This document shows, piece by piece, positions 9,909 through 20,085 of a stretch of DNA of 64,000 nucleotides (within the stretch, counting starts at the first letter, position 1; each line of letters starts with the position of its first letter). The notes under the pieces are model-generated. The model was not told where the DNA came from and searched no databases. It worked only from the letters and a program-made list of their open reading frames with translations. Source of the DNA: Nematopogon swammerdamellus (lineage: Eukaryota; Arthropoda; Insecta; Lepidoptera; Adelidae); assembly GCA_946902875.1 (NCBI GenBank), contig OX336353.1:20969151-21033150 (forward strand). Reading direction: 5' to 3'. A program made the translations under genes and the position numbers.

Positions 9909-10390
9909 GTGGAAAAAGTATATACTAAAAAATATTTTACTTTAAAAATTTGTCAAACATTTTCATGTTTCTACAAGTCTCAATCTGCGTCGAACGAGAT
10001 GGACCCGTTGGTTTTTACAGTACAGAGCTCTTTTGTTCAACCCCCAAAGACGTCTATTATCTTTAATAATGGCTGTTGTGGGAAGGGTCGACTTACCTAC
10101 ACTTTATCACAGCGCGATATTACTTTTAAATAATTTCACCAAACATTTTCATGTTTCTGCAAGTCTCAACCTGCGCTGCGTCACCTGTGAGCGACCCGCT
10201 GATACCTTCCAGTAATGAGCTCTTTTGTTCAACCCCAGACATCAGTTATCTTTCACAATAGTTGCACTAAGAAAATTTTACATTTAAAAATATCTCCACA
10301 ACAATTGGTATATTTCAACAAGTCTCAATCTGCGTTGCCTGTGAGCGATCCCTTGGTATCTACCACTAATGAGCTCTTTTGTCAACCCCA
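9909..10390 (+). repeat. Three degenerate tandem units (right-arm mirror)
   Basis: Mirror of 3178-3659 with a few base differences. The same three frames (74, 60 and 79 codons) are open. Confidence 0.5.
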
Positions 10391-10401
10391 GTTCACAATT
10401 T

Positions 10402-10506
10402 CTAATTGTTCATCCCTAAATGAGTCACACTGTAAGCAAGTATTAACACGCTAGGTACTCCGGCACGTAGGCAGGAATCAAACATAAATAATGTACCTTG
10501 AGCCAT
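10402..10506 (-). CDS. 34-codon ORF, right-arm mirror of copy 2
   Basis: Mirror of 3062-3166 with the same start and stop. Confidence 0.25.
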   Translation of the reverse strand: MAQGTLFMFDSCLRAGVPSVLILAYSVTHLGMNN

Positions 10507-10564
10507 TGTAATAAGTTTGATTTCAACTTGCAGCTTTCACCAACCACCCTTCACACCACAATTT

Positions 10565-10669
10565 CTAATTGTTCATCCCTAAATGAGTCACACTGTAAGC
10601 AAGTATTAACACGCTAGGTACTCCGGCACGTAGGCAGGAATCAAACATAAATAATGTACCTTGAGCCAT
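10565..10669 (-). CDS. 34-codon ORF, right-arm mirror of copy 1
   Basis: Mirror of 2899-3003 with the same start and stop. Confidence 0.25.
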   Translation of the reverse strand: MAQGTLFMFDSCLRAGVPSVLILAYSVTHLGMNN

Positions 10670-10948
10670 TGTAATAAGTTTGATTTCAACTTGCAGCTTT
10701 CACCAACTGTAGGATAAACGTATAACTGTAGGTTGTAGTTGATATAGTCAACCGAGCCAGTTTCCCGACTAAGTGCGAGTCCAACTCGCACACCGAGTGG
10801 CATGAGCTTTCACCTCCTCGATCTCGACTCGGTGTAACTCACAGGACGATAGGTTGGAGTGGTACTTCATTACGTCACGTCTCTACAGGTAAAATTCCAA
10901 AGATATTGAGTCAGCCATGTCTGCATTCCTACACCATTAGGCTCCAAC

Positions 10949-11066
10949 CTACCTGACTGGCGGAGGGGGGGGGGGGGGGGGGGGGGACAGGGGCGGGGCG
11001 GGGTAGGGGGAAGGGGCGAAGCCTCGGTGCCAGTGGAACCACGCTGGTGGGGCGCAGCACCCTGAC
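10949..11066 (-). repeat. GC-rich compound block, right-arm mirror of copy 2
   Basis: Reverse complement of the 2486-2605 block, starting with a run of about 20 G. Confidence 0.8.
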
Positions 11067-11141
11067 CTAGCACTGGCTTCGCTATCCACAGTTTGAAAAA
11101 CACTGTCCTAATACATTTCCGCACCACCACTCATAAGTTGG

Positions 11142-11558
11142 GTGGGTTCGCTTGCGCAAGACTCACCGCTGCTTAATTCACCACCTACATCTCCACCAAC
11201 GATATATCCAACGCGATACTCACCCACCTACGGCTCACCTACGTATACCCTGATGAATTATTCACCATCGCCACCTCTACCAGCGACATCTCCACCGCGA
11301 TACTCATCTGCATACTATTCGCCTACACATCAACAGCAGCCGCCATCACCGCTGACATCGCACAAGCAAGATCCAACATCAAACGTGTGCACATTGCAAT
11401 CTTCAGATTGGATCACTCAGCAGCATCAATCGCCAACGTTAGGCATTGTGCAGCAGACCCCAGAGCTAAACCAATATGAGCGAAGGATAATCTCCGCTAT
11501 AGCCAATATCGTTACGCAAATTTTAGATGCGCAGCAAAATGTTATACAAATAGATTAA
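11142..11558 (+). CDS. Ser/Pro/Tyr-rich repeat protein fragment (right arm)
   Basis: Mirror copy of 1999-2415. The repeats (RYSPTYGSPTY, NYSPSPP, YYSPTH) loosely recall the RNA polymerase II CTD heptad, but no regular seven-residue register is kept, so that is resemblance only. The tail is of mixed composition and ends at a TAG-free TAA stop (11556-11558). Conservation of the open frame in both arms shows it was intact when the palindrome formed. I do not recognise a family. A viral structural or transcription-related protein is conceivable. Confidence 0.45.
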   Translation: MGSLAQDSPLLNSPPTSPPTIYPTRYSPTYGSPTYTLMNYSPSPPLPATSPPRYSSAYYSPTHQQQPPSPLTSHKQDPTSNVCTLQSSDWITQQHQSPTLGIVQQTPELNQYERRIISAIANIVTQILDAQQNVIQID

Positions 11559-11696
11559 GAGTATAAGATTTCCACTTTGTACGTAAATTAAAAAATAAAA
11601 TATGTCATGAAAAATTAAAATATTCTGACAACATCCAATACAATTTTTTCTCAGAGGTAATGGGCCATCATACATATCACCATTAACCAGCGCGAC

Positions 11697-11775
11697 AGCA
11701 AGCTGATTTCTAACCTATATACCACGCCATCATCATCATCTTTAAAACAACCATCATAGACCTGACCAAGAAATA
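11697..11775 (+). pseudogene. Relic of a second 5' end of the small element protein gene
   Basis: This stretch resembles the leader and first codons at 3790-3860: an AGCTGATTTCTAA start, a CATCATCATC stretch, then CATCATAGACCTGACCAAG in place of the initiator region. The ATG is ATA and a stop follows after a few codons. It occurs only in the right arm, inside the segment deleted from the left. Confidence 0.5.
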
Positions 11776-11983
11776 AATATTTGCTGACGAAACTTAGGTT
11801 GCCCCATTTATGTAAATAATGGGTTTAAGTGACTTTTCTAAAACATATATCATGTACACTTTAGTATTAAGATTTGTGAAAATAAATAAACATTTCTGCT
11901 AACTTTTGTTTCATTTATGGGTGTGGGTGGGTTGAAATAAATGTATTCACTGTTTAAATGTAAAAATATTTATTGAAAATTAA

Positions 11984-12478
11984 TCATTTCAAGTTAAAGG
12001 CTCCATCGTCTGATGGCGCATACAAGTATGGCGAATAGCTCGGAATGTCGATCTCGTCCAATCCTTTTGCTTTGACTGTGGCGAAGTCAGCTCCCTTCAT
12101 TATGTAGACGAAAGCGCAGCGGTCTAGCCTCGTGTGCTCCTCCCACGGTGTGTCTTCCGGTCGCCACTGGTTGAGTGTTCCTCCGCAGTAAAAGCACGCC
12201 ACTTTGTCACCAAAACCAGTGTAGAAAAACCCAGCCTTAACCATTTCTTCAGGCTTCTGCCGGAGGGCGCGTGGCTAATCGTTGAATGTTTGAAGACGTG
12301 CCGACTCGGACGAATAGCGCTCGTGCCTCGGCCCCGAGGTGTGCACGTGGATAGTCGTTAGCGACATTGTAGCGGTGGGCGCAGGCGTGCAGCTCGGCGT
12401 AATGTTGGCGGCTGACTGTTCATCGTTGTCGACTGCGGTCACAGTGAGCGTGTCGGAATTTTTAAATGCACCAGCCAA
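11984..12478 (-). pseudogene. Inhibitor-of-apoptosis-like protein with one BIR domain, interrupted by one stop codon (right arm)
   Basis: Read on the minus strand from 12478, an N-terminal region of about 66 codons runs into a BIR domain whose start (RLxTFNDxP) is interrupted by a TAG codon just after Asn-Asp. The frame then continues for 86 codons to a stop at 11984. BIR hallmarks seen are GFFYTG, CFYCGG, the W-R-P-E-D-x-P-W-E-E-H segment and a final zinc-ligand Cys. The His-to-Cys spacing is five residues, whereas the family norm is six. No RING finger follows. Family knowledge: BIR proteins of insects and large insect DNA viruses bind caspases or IAP antagonists and block cell death. Here the gene belongs to the PolB-associated element and is broken. 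Host-derived capture is equally possible. Confidence 0.75.
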
Positions 12479-12754
12479 ACTTCCCCGCCGCCAAAGCCCG
12501 ACGGCGACGGCGCCATGTCTGCATTCCTACACCATTAGGCTCCAACCTACCTGACTGACGATGCCTTAGTCATGCTGAGTATGAATACATTTCACAGAAC
12601 AATTGTTAATGTTATATTTCTATTCAATGCGTAAGCGGAGTCAGTCGTTCCTACAGGTTGCTACAGGTTTAAACCTGCCTCCCGACAATAGAGGTGAATC
12701 AACTACCCCTTATCAGGTAGACAATACGCACCACTCTTAGTTTATCTACCTCTA

Positions 12755-13145
12755 TTTACCTGCGCTCGGTCGGCAGGGGTACTGTGGAGGGGTGAAGGCT
12801 GGGGCGAAGGGTGTGGCAGGGGCGGGGCGGGGTAGGGGGCAGGGGCGAAGCCTCGGTGCATGTGGAACCATGCTGGTGGGGTGCAGCACCCTGGAGCTGA
12901 ACCATGACTCCGAAGGCCTACGTACGCCTCAAATGGATGGGGCGCAGCACCCTGACCTAGCACCCTGGACCTGAACCCTGAATCTGGAACCCTGAATCCT
13001 GAATCCTAAGGCCTGAATCCTGAATCCGAAGGTCTGAACCCTGACTCCGAAGGCCTACGTACACACCAAATTGATGGGGCGCAGCACCCTGACCTGGCAC
13101 CCTGGAGCTGAACCCTGACTCCGAAGCCCTACGTACACCCCAAAT
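12755..13145 (-). repeat. GC-rich compound block, right-arm mirror of copy 1
   Basis: Reverse complement of 1137-1512, including the short CCTGAATC-type units. Confidence 0.8.
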
Positions 13146-13218
13146 TAGGCCACGCCCCCCGATTCCCGGGACTTAGAAAATTTTGAAGTTTGAAAGTGGC
13201 GTCGTAGCGGCATAGCTC

Positions 13219-13381
13219 ACCTACTGTAAATAGTTCGTGTTTTCCGTCTAGTTCAGTGTAGCCGGCGCGAAATGAAGGGAAGCACTGACATGGCACCTAG
13301 TTCACCCGGTGTTATGGGCTGACATCACGGATGTTGTAGGTGATGTAGCCAACCGTGTCAAGTTTCCATAAAAAAAAACAT
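13219..13381 (+). repeat. SINE family 1, 5'-truncated tail
   Basis: Only the 3' body is present (AATAGTTCGTGTTTTCCGTC ... GGGCTGACATCACGGATG), ending in an A-run. It lies directly outside the palindrome. Confidence 0.75.
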
Positions 13382-13684
13382 TAGGTACTTAGCAACAGGA
13401 AGGTACTTCAAAGACAAGGTTTTCGGCGCTAATGTCATCAGAATCACGAAGCCAGACCCATATCGTATGCTGTCGCGATGCATACTGACGTAATAAATAC
13501 TGACACGAGACTACGCGTTCAATATGTATCACCACAATACGAGGGATCATCAGTACGGAATTGGGAAATCTGGAAATCCTGTCATAAATATTGTAATCCG
13601 TCAATACACTAGCCTACACAATCAATAAATACCACGATATTCAGTAAATATCTGAGAACCACAGTAATTATTGAACGTGTAGCC

Positions 13685-13978
13685 TTCGCCTATGTACTTG
13701 CGCGCGCTAACTACCTACCGCCTGGCGGACCGCCGCGCCGGCGAGCATAATTCAGTGGAAAAGCGGGAAATTCTACAGCCGCGCGGAGCATATACCTACA
13801 CGCTCGCCCACGCAACTGTGCGCAGCTGCAAAGCAATAATTACTTTACACTCGATCGTTTAGGTACATTTTCGCACGCAGCGATTGGCGACGTGAACATT
13901 AGGCTATTAAAGCCGTAGGTATGGAACTTTTTCTATGGAGAGATTTATCTGTTACGAAGTAACTATTAAGTAATCTGT
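13685..13978 (+). repeat. Dispersed ~290-bp repeat, partner at 58729-59002
   Basis: Shares long identical blocks with 58729-59002 (start GTACTTGCGCGCGCTAAC, end AACTATTAAGTAATCTGTG). The end motif recurs alone near 14704 and 32851. Class unknown. Confidence 0.7.
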
Positions 13979-14459
13979 GCCCTAGTGTCAGCTCTTTATA
14001 GCTCAGCCCTAGCCCTAGATAGCTCAGGCGTGAAAGTAAATCGTGGGGCGTACTATAATTGCGCCTCACGCTCAGAGATGGCGCTGAGAGTTTTTGCTCA
14101 CAGCTCAGACCGCCGCCGATGACGTAGCGTGGTGCTGTAGGTATGTATGGCCTAAAACCGTATTTAAATTGATATAGTGGTTCCCGAGCTATAAGGATAT
14201 TCATATAGGTATTGACGTACGTTACGCGACGGTCGGTCTCCGGTTGCCGGTCGCCCGAAGAAACTTCGTTTTAGGTATTTATTAGGATGCTGAGCTGACG
14301 TCTGCTTCCTAGATCTGAATGAGTCATTCATTACTCTATAAACTAGAGCGCCTAAAAACACGTGCGTCAGGTATATCTTCAACCTCAGCAAATATGATAA
14401 CTGAGTACCTACCGCACCAGGTTGAAGTGGCCTACAGTACGAGCGCCTAGGAATACTCA
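13979..14459. other. Non-coding, no recognised element
   Basis: Only short frames on the minus strand without domain signals. Nothing supports a gene here. Confidence 0.4.
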
Positions 14460-14720
14460 CATTCTATATTCCGTTCTGTTCGATCCCCGTGCTCCTGAAT
14501 ATCTCCATTCGAAATTCAAATTTCTCGCTACTCATGGCTTAATCTGTGCTCATGGTGCTTCCTTCTTGAGGTCAATTCCATGGATGGTGGTAGCCTACTC
14601 TGTATCCCGATTCATTCCAGTTCTTTCTATAGGTACATAGACATACCCACCCATTCTTCTACTGTTGAATCAGCTCGTCTCTGGAAACAACTCCCTGCCA
14701 CTCTCCATACAACTATTAAG
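14460..14720 (+). pseudogene. Non-LTR retrotransposon C-terminal fragment
   Basis: Translation shows the late part of a LINE reverse transcriptase: an FDPRAPEYLHSKF stretch and, after a frame shift, SARLWKQLPATL, the C-terminal signature common in jockey/CR1/R1-type ORF2 proteins. Confidence 0.5.
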
Positions 14721-14874
14721 TAATCTGTGTGCATACTTACGCCTCCCACAATATTTTCACTTGTTTCAGGGGAACATTAGTATGTTTTCAAACTCGTAAT
14801 GTCTGCTATCGTGTGTTATCGTTTGTATAGAAACTGCATTACGTAAATAAATACCGTACCTATATATAATATTG

Positions 14875-14965
14875 TACCGTGTGGGGTCGGTACTTAAAAA
14901 GAATAGCCCCACTGCATCTCTCCCCGTCGCATGTCGTAAAAGTCGACTAAGGGATAAGAAAATTC
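14875..14965 (+). repeat. Dispersed repeat family 3 fragment joined to a SINE
   Basis: GTGTGGGGTCGGTAC ... GTCGTAAAAGTCGACTAAGG segment, shared with 19796, 26105-26437, 47686 and 62050. It abuts the SINE at 14966 without a gap. Confidence 0.7.
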
Positions 14966-15351
14966 GTCAGTCTCGGTAGCTCAGTGGCGCGGTTGGTTAG
15001 TCAACTGTTATTAAGCAACGCTGAGCGCGGTCAGTGATTGGATGGGTGACCGCTCGACCGTTGGAGGCTGACCGTGGTTCGGATTCCACTTTAAACTGTA
15101 GGTCCCTTCCCTTCTTACCTTACTAGGTGGTAGGGTTTATCCCGGCCGGGTTGGTACCACCGCACTGAACGAAACGTCGGTCGAAACTGTATGTAAATAG
15201 TTCGTGTTTTCCGTCCAGTTTAGTGTAGCCGACATGAAATGAAGGGAAGCACTGACATGGCACCTAGTTCACCCTGTGTTATGGGCTGACATCACGGATG
15301 TTGTAAGTGATTTAGCCAACCGTGTCAGGTTCCATAAAAAAAAAAAAAAAT
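14966..15351 (+). repeat. SINE family 1, near full length
   Basis: Complete order: tRNA-like head (box A, GGTTCGGATTCC box B), central ACTAGGTGGTAGGGTTTATCCC module, GTTCAGTGTAGCC tail and a 3' A-run. This is the best reference copy in the window. Confidence 0.8.
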
Positions 15352-16669
15352 TACGTATATCAGTATTTTGTATGTATATATTTGTTTATATGTATACACC
15401 TTTGAAGCTGTAAGTATGTAACGAATGTATTTAATATACTCGTATGTGTAAGTATTTTTTATGTTTTAACTCTTCTTAATTTTTCGCGCGCTTAGTGAAT
15501 GCCTCTAGGCTTTAATTCAGCTTTTTGTCACTTTGTGCAATTAGATATATTTTTATGTTCATTTCATTTCAAAAAAACTAAGCAGCATTTTTCCTAATTG
15601 GTACTCTATTTTTCGAGATAATCGATGTTTTAAAAAAAAATGCTGAGCTGAACTTTTTGAAGCTTACCTATTTAAGGCGGATGCTCGTAAGCACAGCCGG
15701 TCGAACTATTAGGTACATTATGTACTATGTATAGGTACATACTATGTACTATGGGTGGGTATGTATGTACGTACCTTGCAAATTGATCTCTGTGATCTAC
15801 GAATATTACGATTAGCATTGTTCGAGCTGGGCCATGTCTAATGCGATCGAGTCTCGCTTCGTTCGCTGCTGGGAATAGAATAGACACCTCACCTCATCTC
15901 ATCTCGCTTGAACGTTAACCTTTGTGACTGGGCAGCTAACGATGTTGTTGGAGCATGTTGGAGCATCAGTCAGTCGCGACTCGCGAATATAGATAGAGGT
16001 ATATAGAGTAAAGTTTGTCAGAGCTCTATTTATTTTAATTTTTTTTTGTGTGCATGAAATCGTCGTCGTACCTAATCGGCGGAGGCGGCCCTATCCGGCC
16101 GTGCGTGGGTGGCTAACACCCATGCATTGTTCTATCTAAATAATTTCATAATGCACTACAATTTTCTTCATTTTCGAAATTAATTTACTAGGTAATAGGT
16201 ACATTTATAGGTACAAATCAATGAATTTGTCTACCTGATATCAAATTTAGAAAATACCTTTGTATACATTACTTTGTATACGTTGGTATACATACCTACA
16301 TACATATATATAACGGTATTACGCGAGTGTTTACTGTAAGTACGTAGATTTAAATAAGATATTTATGTTCATATAAATAGGTGTGAATTATATCGAATAG
16401 GCGCTCTCTGTTGTTATCGGTCAGATACATGAGTATGTATGTACCTTCGACCATATAAAACTAGTATGTACGTATGTAGGCAGGTACCTACAGTGAAATG
16501 GATGCCTCAAAAATTTGGAAATAGCTACTTATGTCTTAACTTTAAGATTGATGCTGAAAGTATTATAGAAGAATATTATCCTGCAGTCTGTTTTGTTTCA
16601 CAACGTTAACAGTTAATATTAGGTTTTATAACGTTATTTTAGTTATTTAGTGCTGTTTTCTGAACGACA
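15352..16669. other. AT-rich DNA without recognised genes
   Basis: Contains many TAGGTAC/GTACATA microsatellite-like steps and no ORF with coding character. Confidence 0.4.
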
Positions 16670-16985
16670 GCGGTCGCCCGATCCATCAGCGCTATCACAA
16701 CATTGCCGCCAATATGTCGCTTTTCCGACGTCGACCATCAATCTGCTCCATGCGGCATGACGACAAACGTCGCACACAAAAATGCGAGCTATCAGACACG
16801 GGCGGCGCGCGGCGCGGCGCGGGAGAAAGCGGCCATTTTTCATGCACGCGTGAACGGTTGAACGCTTGCGCGCATGCGCGGGAAGATGCGTGATTTGTGC
16901 GCGACGGTGGCGCGCCCGCGCGGACGGATTTAGTAGCGAGGCACAAAGGCGGGCGGCGCGCGGCAGTTGAATGAAATATCAGCTA
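16670..16985. promoter_or_regulatory. GC/CpG-rich island with NRF1-like palindrome
   Basis: About 300 bp of CpG-dense sequence in AT-rich surroundings, with the palindrome GCGCATGCGC at 16870-16879 (the NRF1/ewg-type core). It could be a promoter or a transposon part. No gene is visible next to it. Confidence 0.3.
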
Positions 16986-17564
16986 ATTGCGTTATTGTTA
17001 ATTAGTTGGGACGCCCTGGGGTAAGGAAGGCGAATTTGAATGAGAACAGTATCCTTTGGATTTATGCTGTAGGATAGGTGCATACAGACATAGATAGAAA
17101 AACTGTATTGATTTAATAACACAACAAAGGTGGACTTATCCCTTGCTTGGACATACTACATCCAGACAACCTTTGGATGTAAAAGATGTAGGTAGGTACA
17201 GTAGCGAAAAAGGAAAGTTGTGTAAAAATTTGATCTGTTTTCCTCAGTTACGGCTGTTGCGAAATGCCCATGTAGGCATTTAACAACCAAAATAGACGAA
17301 CGGCAATAAACATTGAGAGGGCCATAAATTGAGCAGATTCCTTCAGATGCAACATTGTTGAAAGAACAACGCCACACAACGCTGAGTGCGGGGAGCGCGT
17401 GCGCCGCGCCTTGTAGCGACATTTCAGTTTACTGACCTACGTATGGAATATGGATACACCTTGTCTTACACATACCTTGGCCACCTACTGACTGAGCACT
17501 TTGTAGACGAGCAAAAACCAAAAAGATTTGTTCGTCACCATCCATTGTTATGCTAAAAAAAGGT

Positions 17565-17680
17565 AGCCGGGAGTGGATGGATGAGAAGAGCGGAAGACCG
17601 CGTGTGGTGGCGTGCCTTGGGAGAGGCTTATGTCCAGCAGTGGACCGATACAGGCTGATGATGATGATGATGATGATACA
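17565..17680 (+). repeat. RTE-type LINE 3' end with TGA-repeat tail
   Basis: One frame reads EDRVWWRALGEAYVQQWTDTG then stop, matching the end of the RTE-like ORF at 56648-57052. It is followed by a (TGA)n simple tail, the usual RTE 3' terminus. Confidence 0.7.
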
Positions 17681-17847
17681 TTGTTGAACATATTTGCCAC
17701 TTCGAGTGCCACTTGTTAAGATAGTATTTTTTTATTACTCTTACAAGTAAATAGGCATATAGGTACCTATCTACCCAAGTACAAATAAAAAATAGATTTG
17801 CAAATGCCGAGAAGGTCGCGTCATATTTTAAATAGTTTAGTATTAAT

Positions 17848-18090
17848 TCCCTTGCCCCTTACTAGGTGGTAGGCTCAAATTGTAGCCGACTGGGTTGATA
17901 ACACCGTACTGGATATAAGATGGCCGCATAGCAGCCTCGGTTGGGTTCTCCTCTAGTCCAGTATAGCCAGCAATCCAGGGAAGTCTCCGGTATGGCACCT
18001 ACCTTCTCGGAGGTGATATTGGCTGGTCGGAGCATGCGCTTCGGCCCCTCCAACTCAGCCACCCATAGCAGATTACAGAAAAAAAAAATT
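17848..18090 (+). repeat. SINE family 2
   Basis: Shares the CCTTACTAGGTGGTAG module with family 1, then has its own body (GATGGCCGCATAGCAGCCTC, GGTATGGCACCTACCTTCTC) and an A-rich end. Other copies at 46099, 48029, 50318 and 58070. Confidence 0.75.
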
Positions 18091-18125
18091 TATGAAAGGT
18101 ACTAACAAAATTAAAGTACATAATA

Positions 18126-18353
18126 ATTACCTATAATAAAATCCAACCTCTGCTTTCTGTCTGTCTGAGTGCTTATAACTCGAGAACCACTGAACCGATT
18201 TTAATAAAACAATTCTTAATCTCAAATAAACAAATTCTACGGATAGCTTGATTCTTCCCATCAACTATAGGCTACTTACTATCACGCAAAATAGCTTATG
18301 AGGTTAGCAGAGAAGTCAAATATGAGAGCGGGCGGAGCCGCGGGCACAGCTTG
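18126..18353 (+). mobile_element. Short non-autonomous Helitron
   Basis: Starts ATTACCTATAATAAAATCC, contains the CTGTCTGTCTG and AACCACTGAACCGATTTTAA segments and ends GGAGCCGCGGGCACAGCTTG, a GC hairpin plus a mutated CTAG end. Close to the copy at 45635-45863. Confidence 0.6.
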
Positions 18354-19498
18354 TAATGTATGTAAGTAGGTAAATGTATATATCATGGATTTTCAGATGT
18401 TCTGGCTACTTCTGGTGAGTGAGAAGCCATCAGTGATTTGAGCATTTAGGGCAAGGACCGTGCCAAAGTGAGAGGTGAACCTTTAGAACGGCATCTTATC
18501 CTTATCCCTTAGTAATGTTTTACGACAGGCAGCGGGCTATTCTTTGTACCGGCCTGACGCTGTATTTAAAAAGTAGAAGATAAAAAATCAAAATAGAAAC
18601 AGTAATCCACAAACAGCATAATATGACGGACACGGGACTAATAAACCTCATAATGGTTTCTCGTAGTAAAGTAGAATCAGCAGAGAGCGTGTAATAGCGC
18701 GTCGCCGTAGCGCGTCGCCGTGTGCGGGCGGGCGCCCGCCCCGCCCGCCCTAGCGCCCTCCGCCCCGCTCGCCAACACTGCCGCTACATTGTCATCTCCT
18801 CGTCCGCCGAGGCGCCGACACGACAGAAGGCAGTACCACCAACTATTAAGCGGCCGTAAGCCGCTACTTTTTTTTAATTGAAATCAAAATCGACCAATTT
18901 TTCATCGCGAGAATTGAAGTAACCGGACATATGCGAAGCATAAAATCATCTGTATAGAGAAGGGTACATTACAAAAATCGTATCCAACAGAATTTTCAAA
19001 AATCTTCTAGAAACACAGAAAAAAAATAGCAAAGACTGCTTTACCCAAAAATCTTTTAATTGCGAGATCTCAGAATTTTGAGCGAGAACTGTCAATTTTT
19101 TTTACATCATTGGAAAGATATATTAATCTACTAGAAATCGTATCTTGTAGTTTTTCGATAAAGCATTTACTTTCCGATAAATTTAAGGAAAACTGGGGAA
19201 AAAATCAAATTTTAAGCGCTCTCATTTGTGCAGTAGAAAGCGTGCTTAGCAATATTGACCCGTATCGCCGCATGCTAAAATCGGTTTATATTACTAGCTG
19301 CTACGGTAGTTCAGTCAGTCTGTTGGCAGAGGCCGACCAGAGCGGGTGTCTTCCGGCCGGACATATCCGCAAATTTGACACATTGCACACGACAAGTCGC
19401 TCTTATACATTGTTTCGCACACTAATTTGAAAATAAAAATAATGGGTAACAAGAAGACTTACATGGGTTTTTAAATTACCGTGGTTGCTAGACATTAT
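18354..19498. other. Mixed DNA with a GC-rich island at 18700-18800
   Basis: A 106-codon frame at 19110-19430 has no recognisable domain and is not called a gene. The GC-rich stretch contains GGGCGGGCGCCCGCCC, a strong inverted repeat. Confidence 0.35.
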
Positions 19499-19628
19499 TT
19501 TTTTATAACAAAACAGCTTTACTCACGGTTGTTCCGAGCTATGTTGCTCGACGTTTCGGGCCAAGCGTATGGCCAAGCGAGCAAAATATATCTGAAAAAA
19601 CGTGAGTAAAGCTGTTTTGTTATAAAAA
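19499..19628. mobile_element. Foldback MITE, 28-bp arms
   Basis: Arms at about 19499-19527 and 19601-19628 are inverse copies (TTTATAACAAAACAGCTTTA ... TAAAGCTGTTTTGTTATAAA) around a 73-bp centre. Confidence 0.6.
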
Positions 19629-19795
19629 GAAGACTTACAAATTAAGAAATTAGAAATATTTGTTTTTTCCCCTCCATTATTATATTATTTTTAAGGAAGA
19701 CGTACACAAGAAAACGTAAGTGGAAAGTGAACCATCCTGGCTTGTTTAGGTAATTTTTTTTGTATAGGGCAATCAAAAAGTTTGTAGACAATTTT

Positions 19796-20085
19796 GAACC
19801 GTGTGGGGCCGGTACCACTGCATCTCTCCCCTTGCATGTCGTAAAAGACGACTAAGGGATAAGGACAAGATGCCGTGCTAAAGGGCGACAGGATAGCCAC
19901 CTCTCACCTTGGAACGGTCTTTCCACCGAGTCATGCAGCGGGTAGGTCTTCTTGCCTTACTTGCTGCTTGATAGTTACCTTGTCCGAATACTTTGCTAAA
20001 CGTGGTGGTCGGTGTTGTGCTGTAATTTACAAGTGTACTTGCAGCACAACACCGATTACTCTGCTTACACCGATGCATATATGGA
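19796..20085 (+). repeat. Dispersed repeat family 3
   Basis: Same GTGTGGGGCCGGTAC start and GTGGTGGTCGGTGTTGTG block as at 47686-47995. The inverse frame is open in all three longer copies, probably only because the copies are similar. Confidence 0.65.

Larger units (their letters stand above)
7468..13180 (-). repeat. Right arm of the giant imperfect palindrome
   Basis: Reverse-complement copy of 1104-6099, longer because it keeps about 560 bp and about 200 bp of IAP-region sequence missing from the left arm. The outer boundary is near 13180, where homology with the left arm (a CTAAGTCC-containing stretch) fades. A truncated SINE follows. Confidence 0.93.

Noticed and set aside
11142..11558. 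Captured RNA polymerase II CTD
   Set aside because: Repeats are not in a seven-residue register and no other Rpb1 sequence is present.
16643..16946. Arg/Ala-rich ORFs as a first exon
   Set aside because: Frames are composition-driven and no downstream exon joins in phase.
19110..19430. 106-codon ORF
   Set aside because: No recognisable domain, repeat-like surroundings, and no splice or promoter context.
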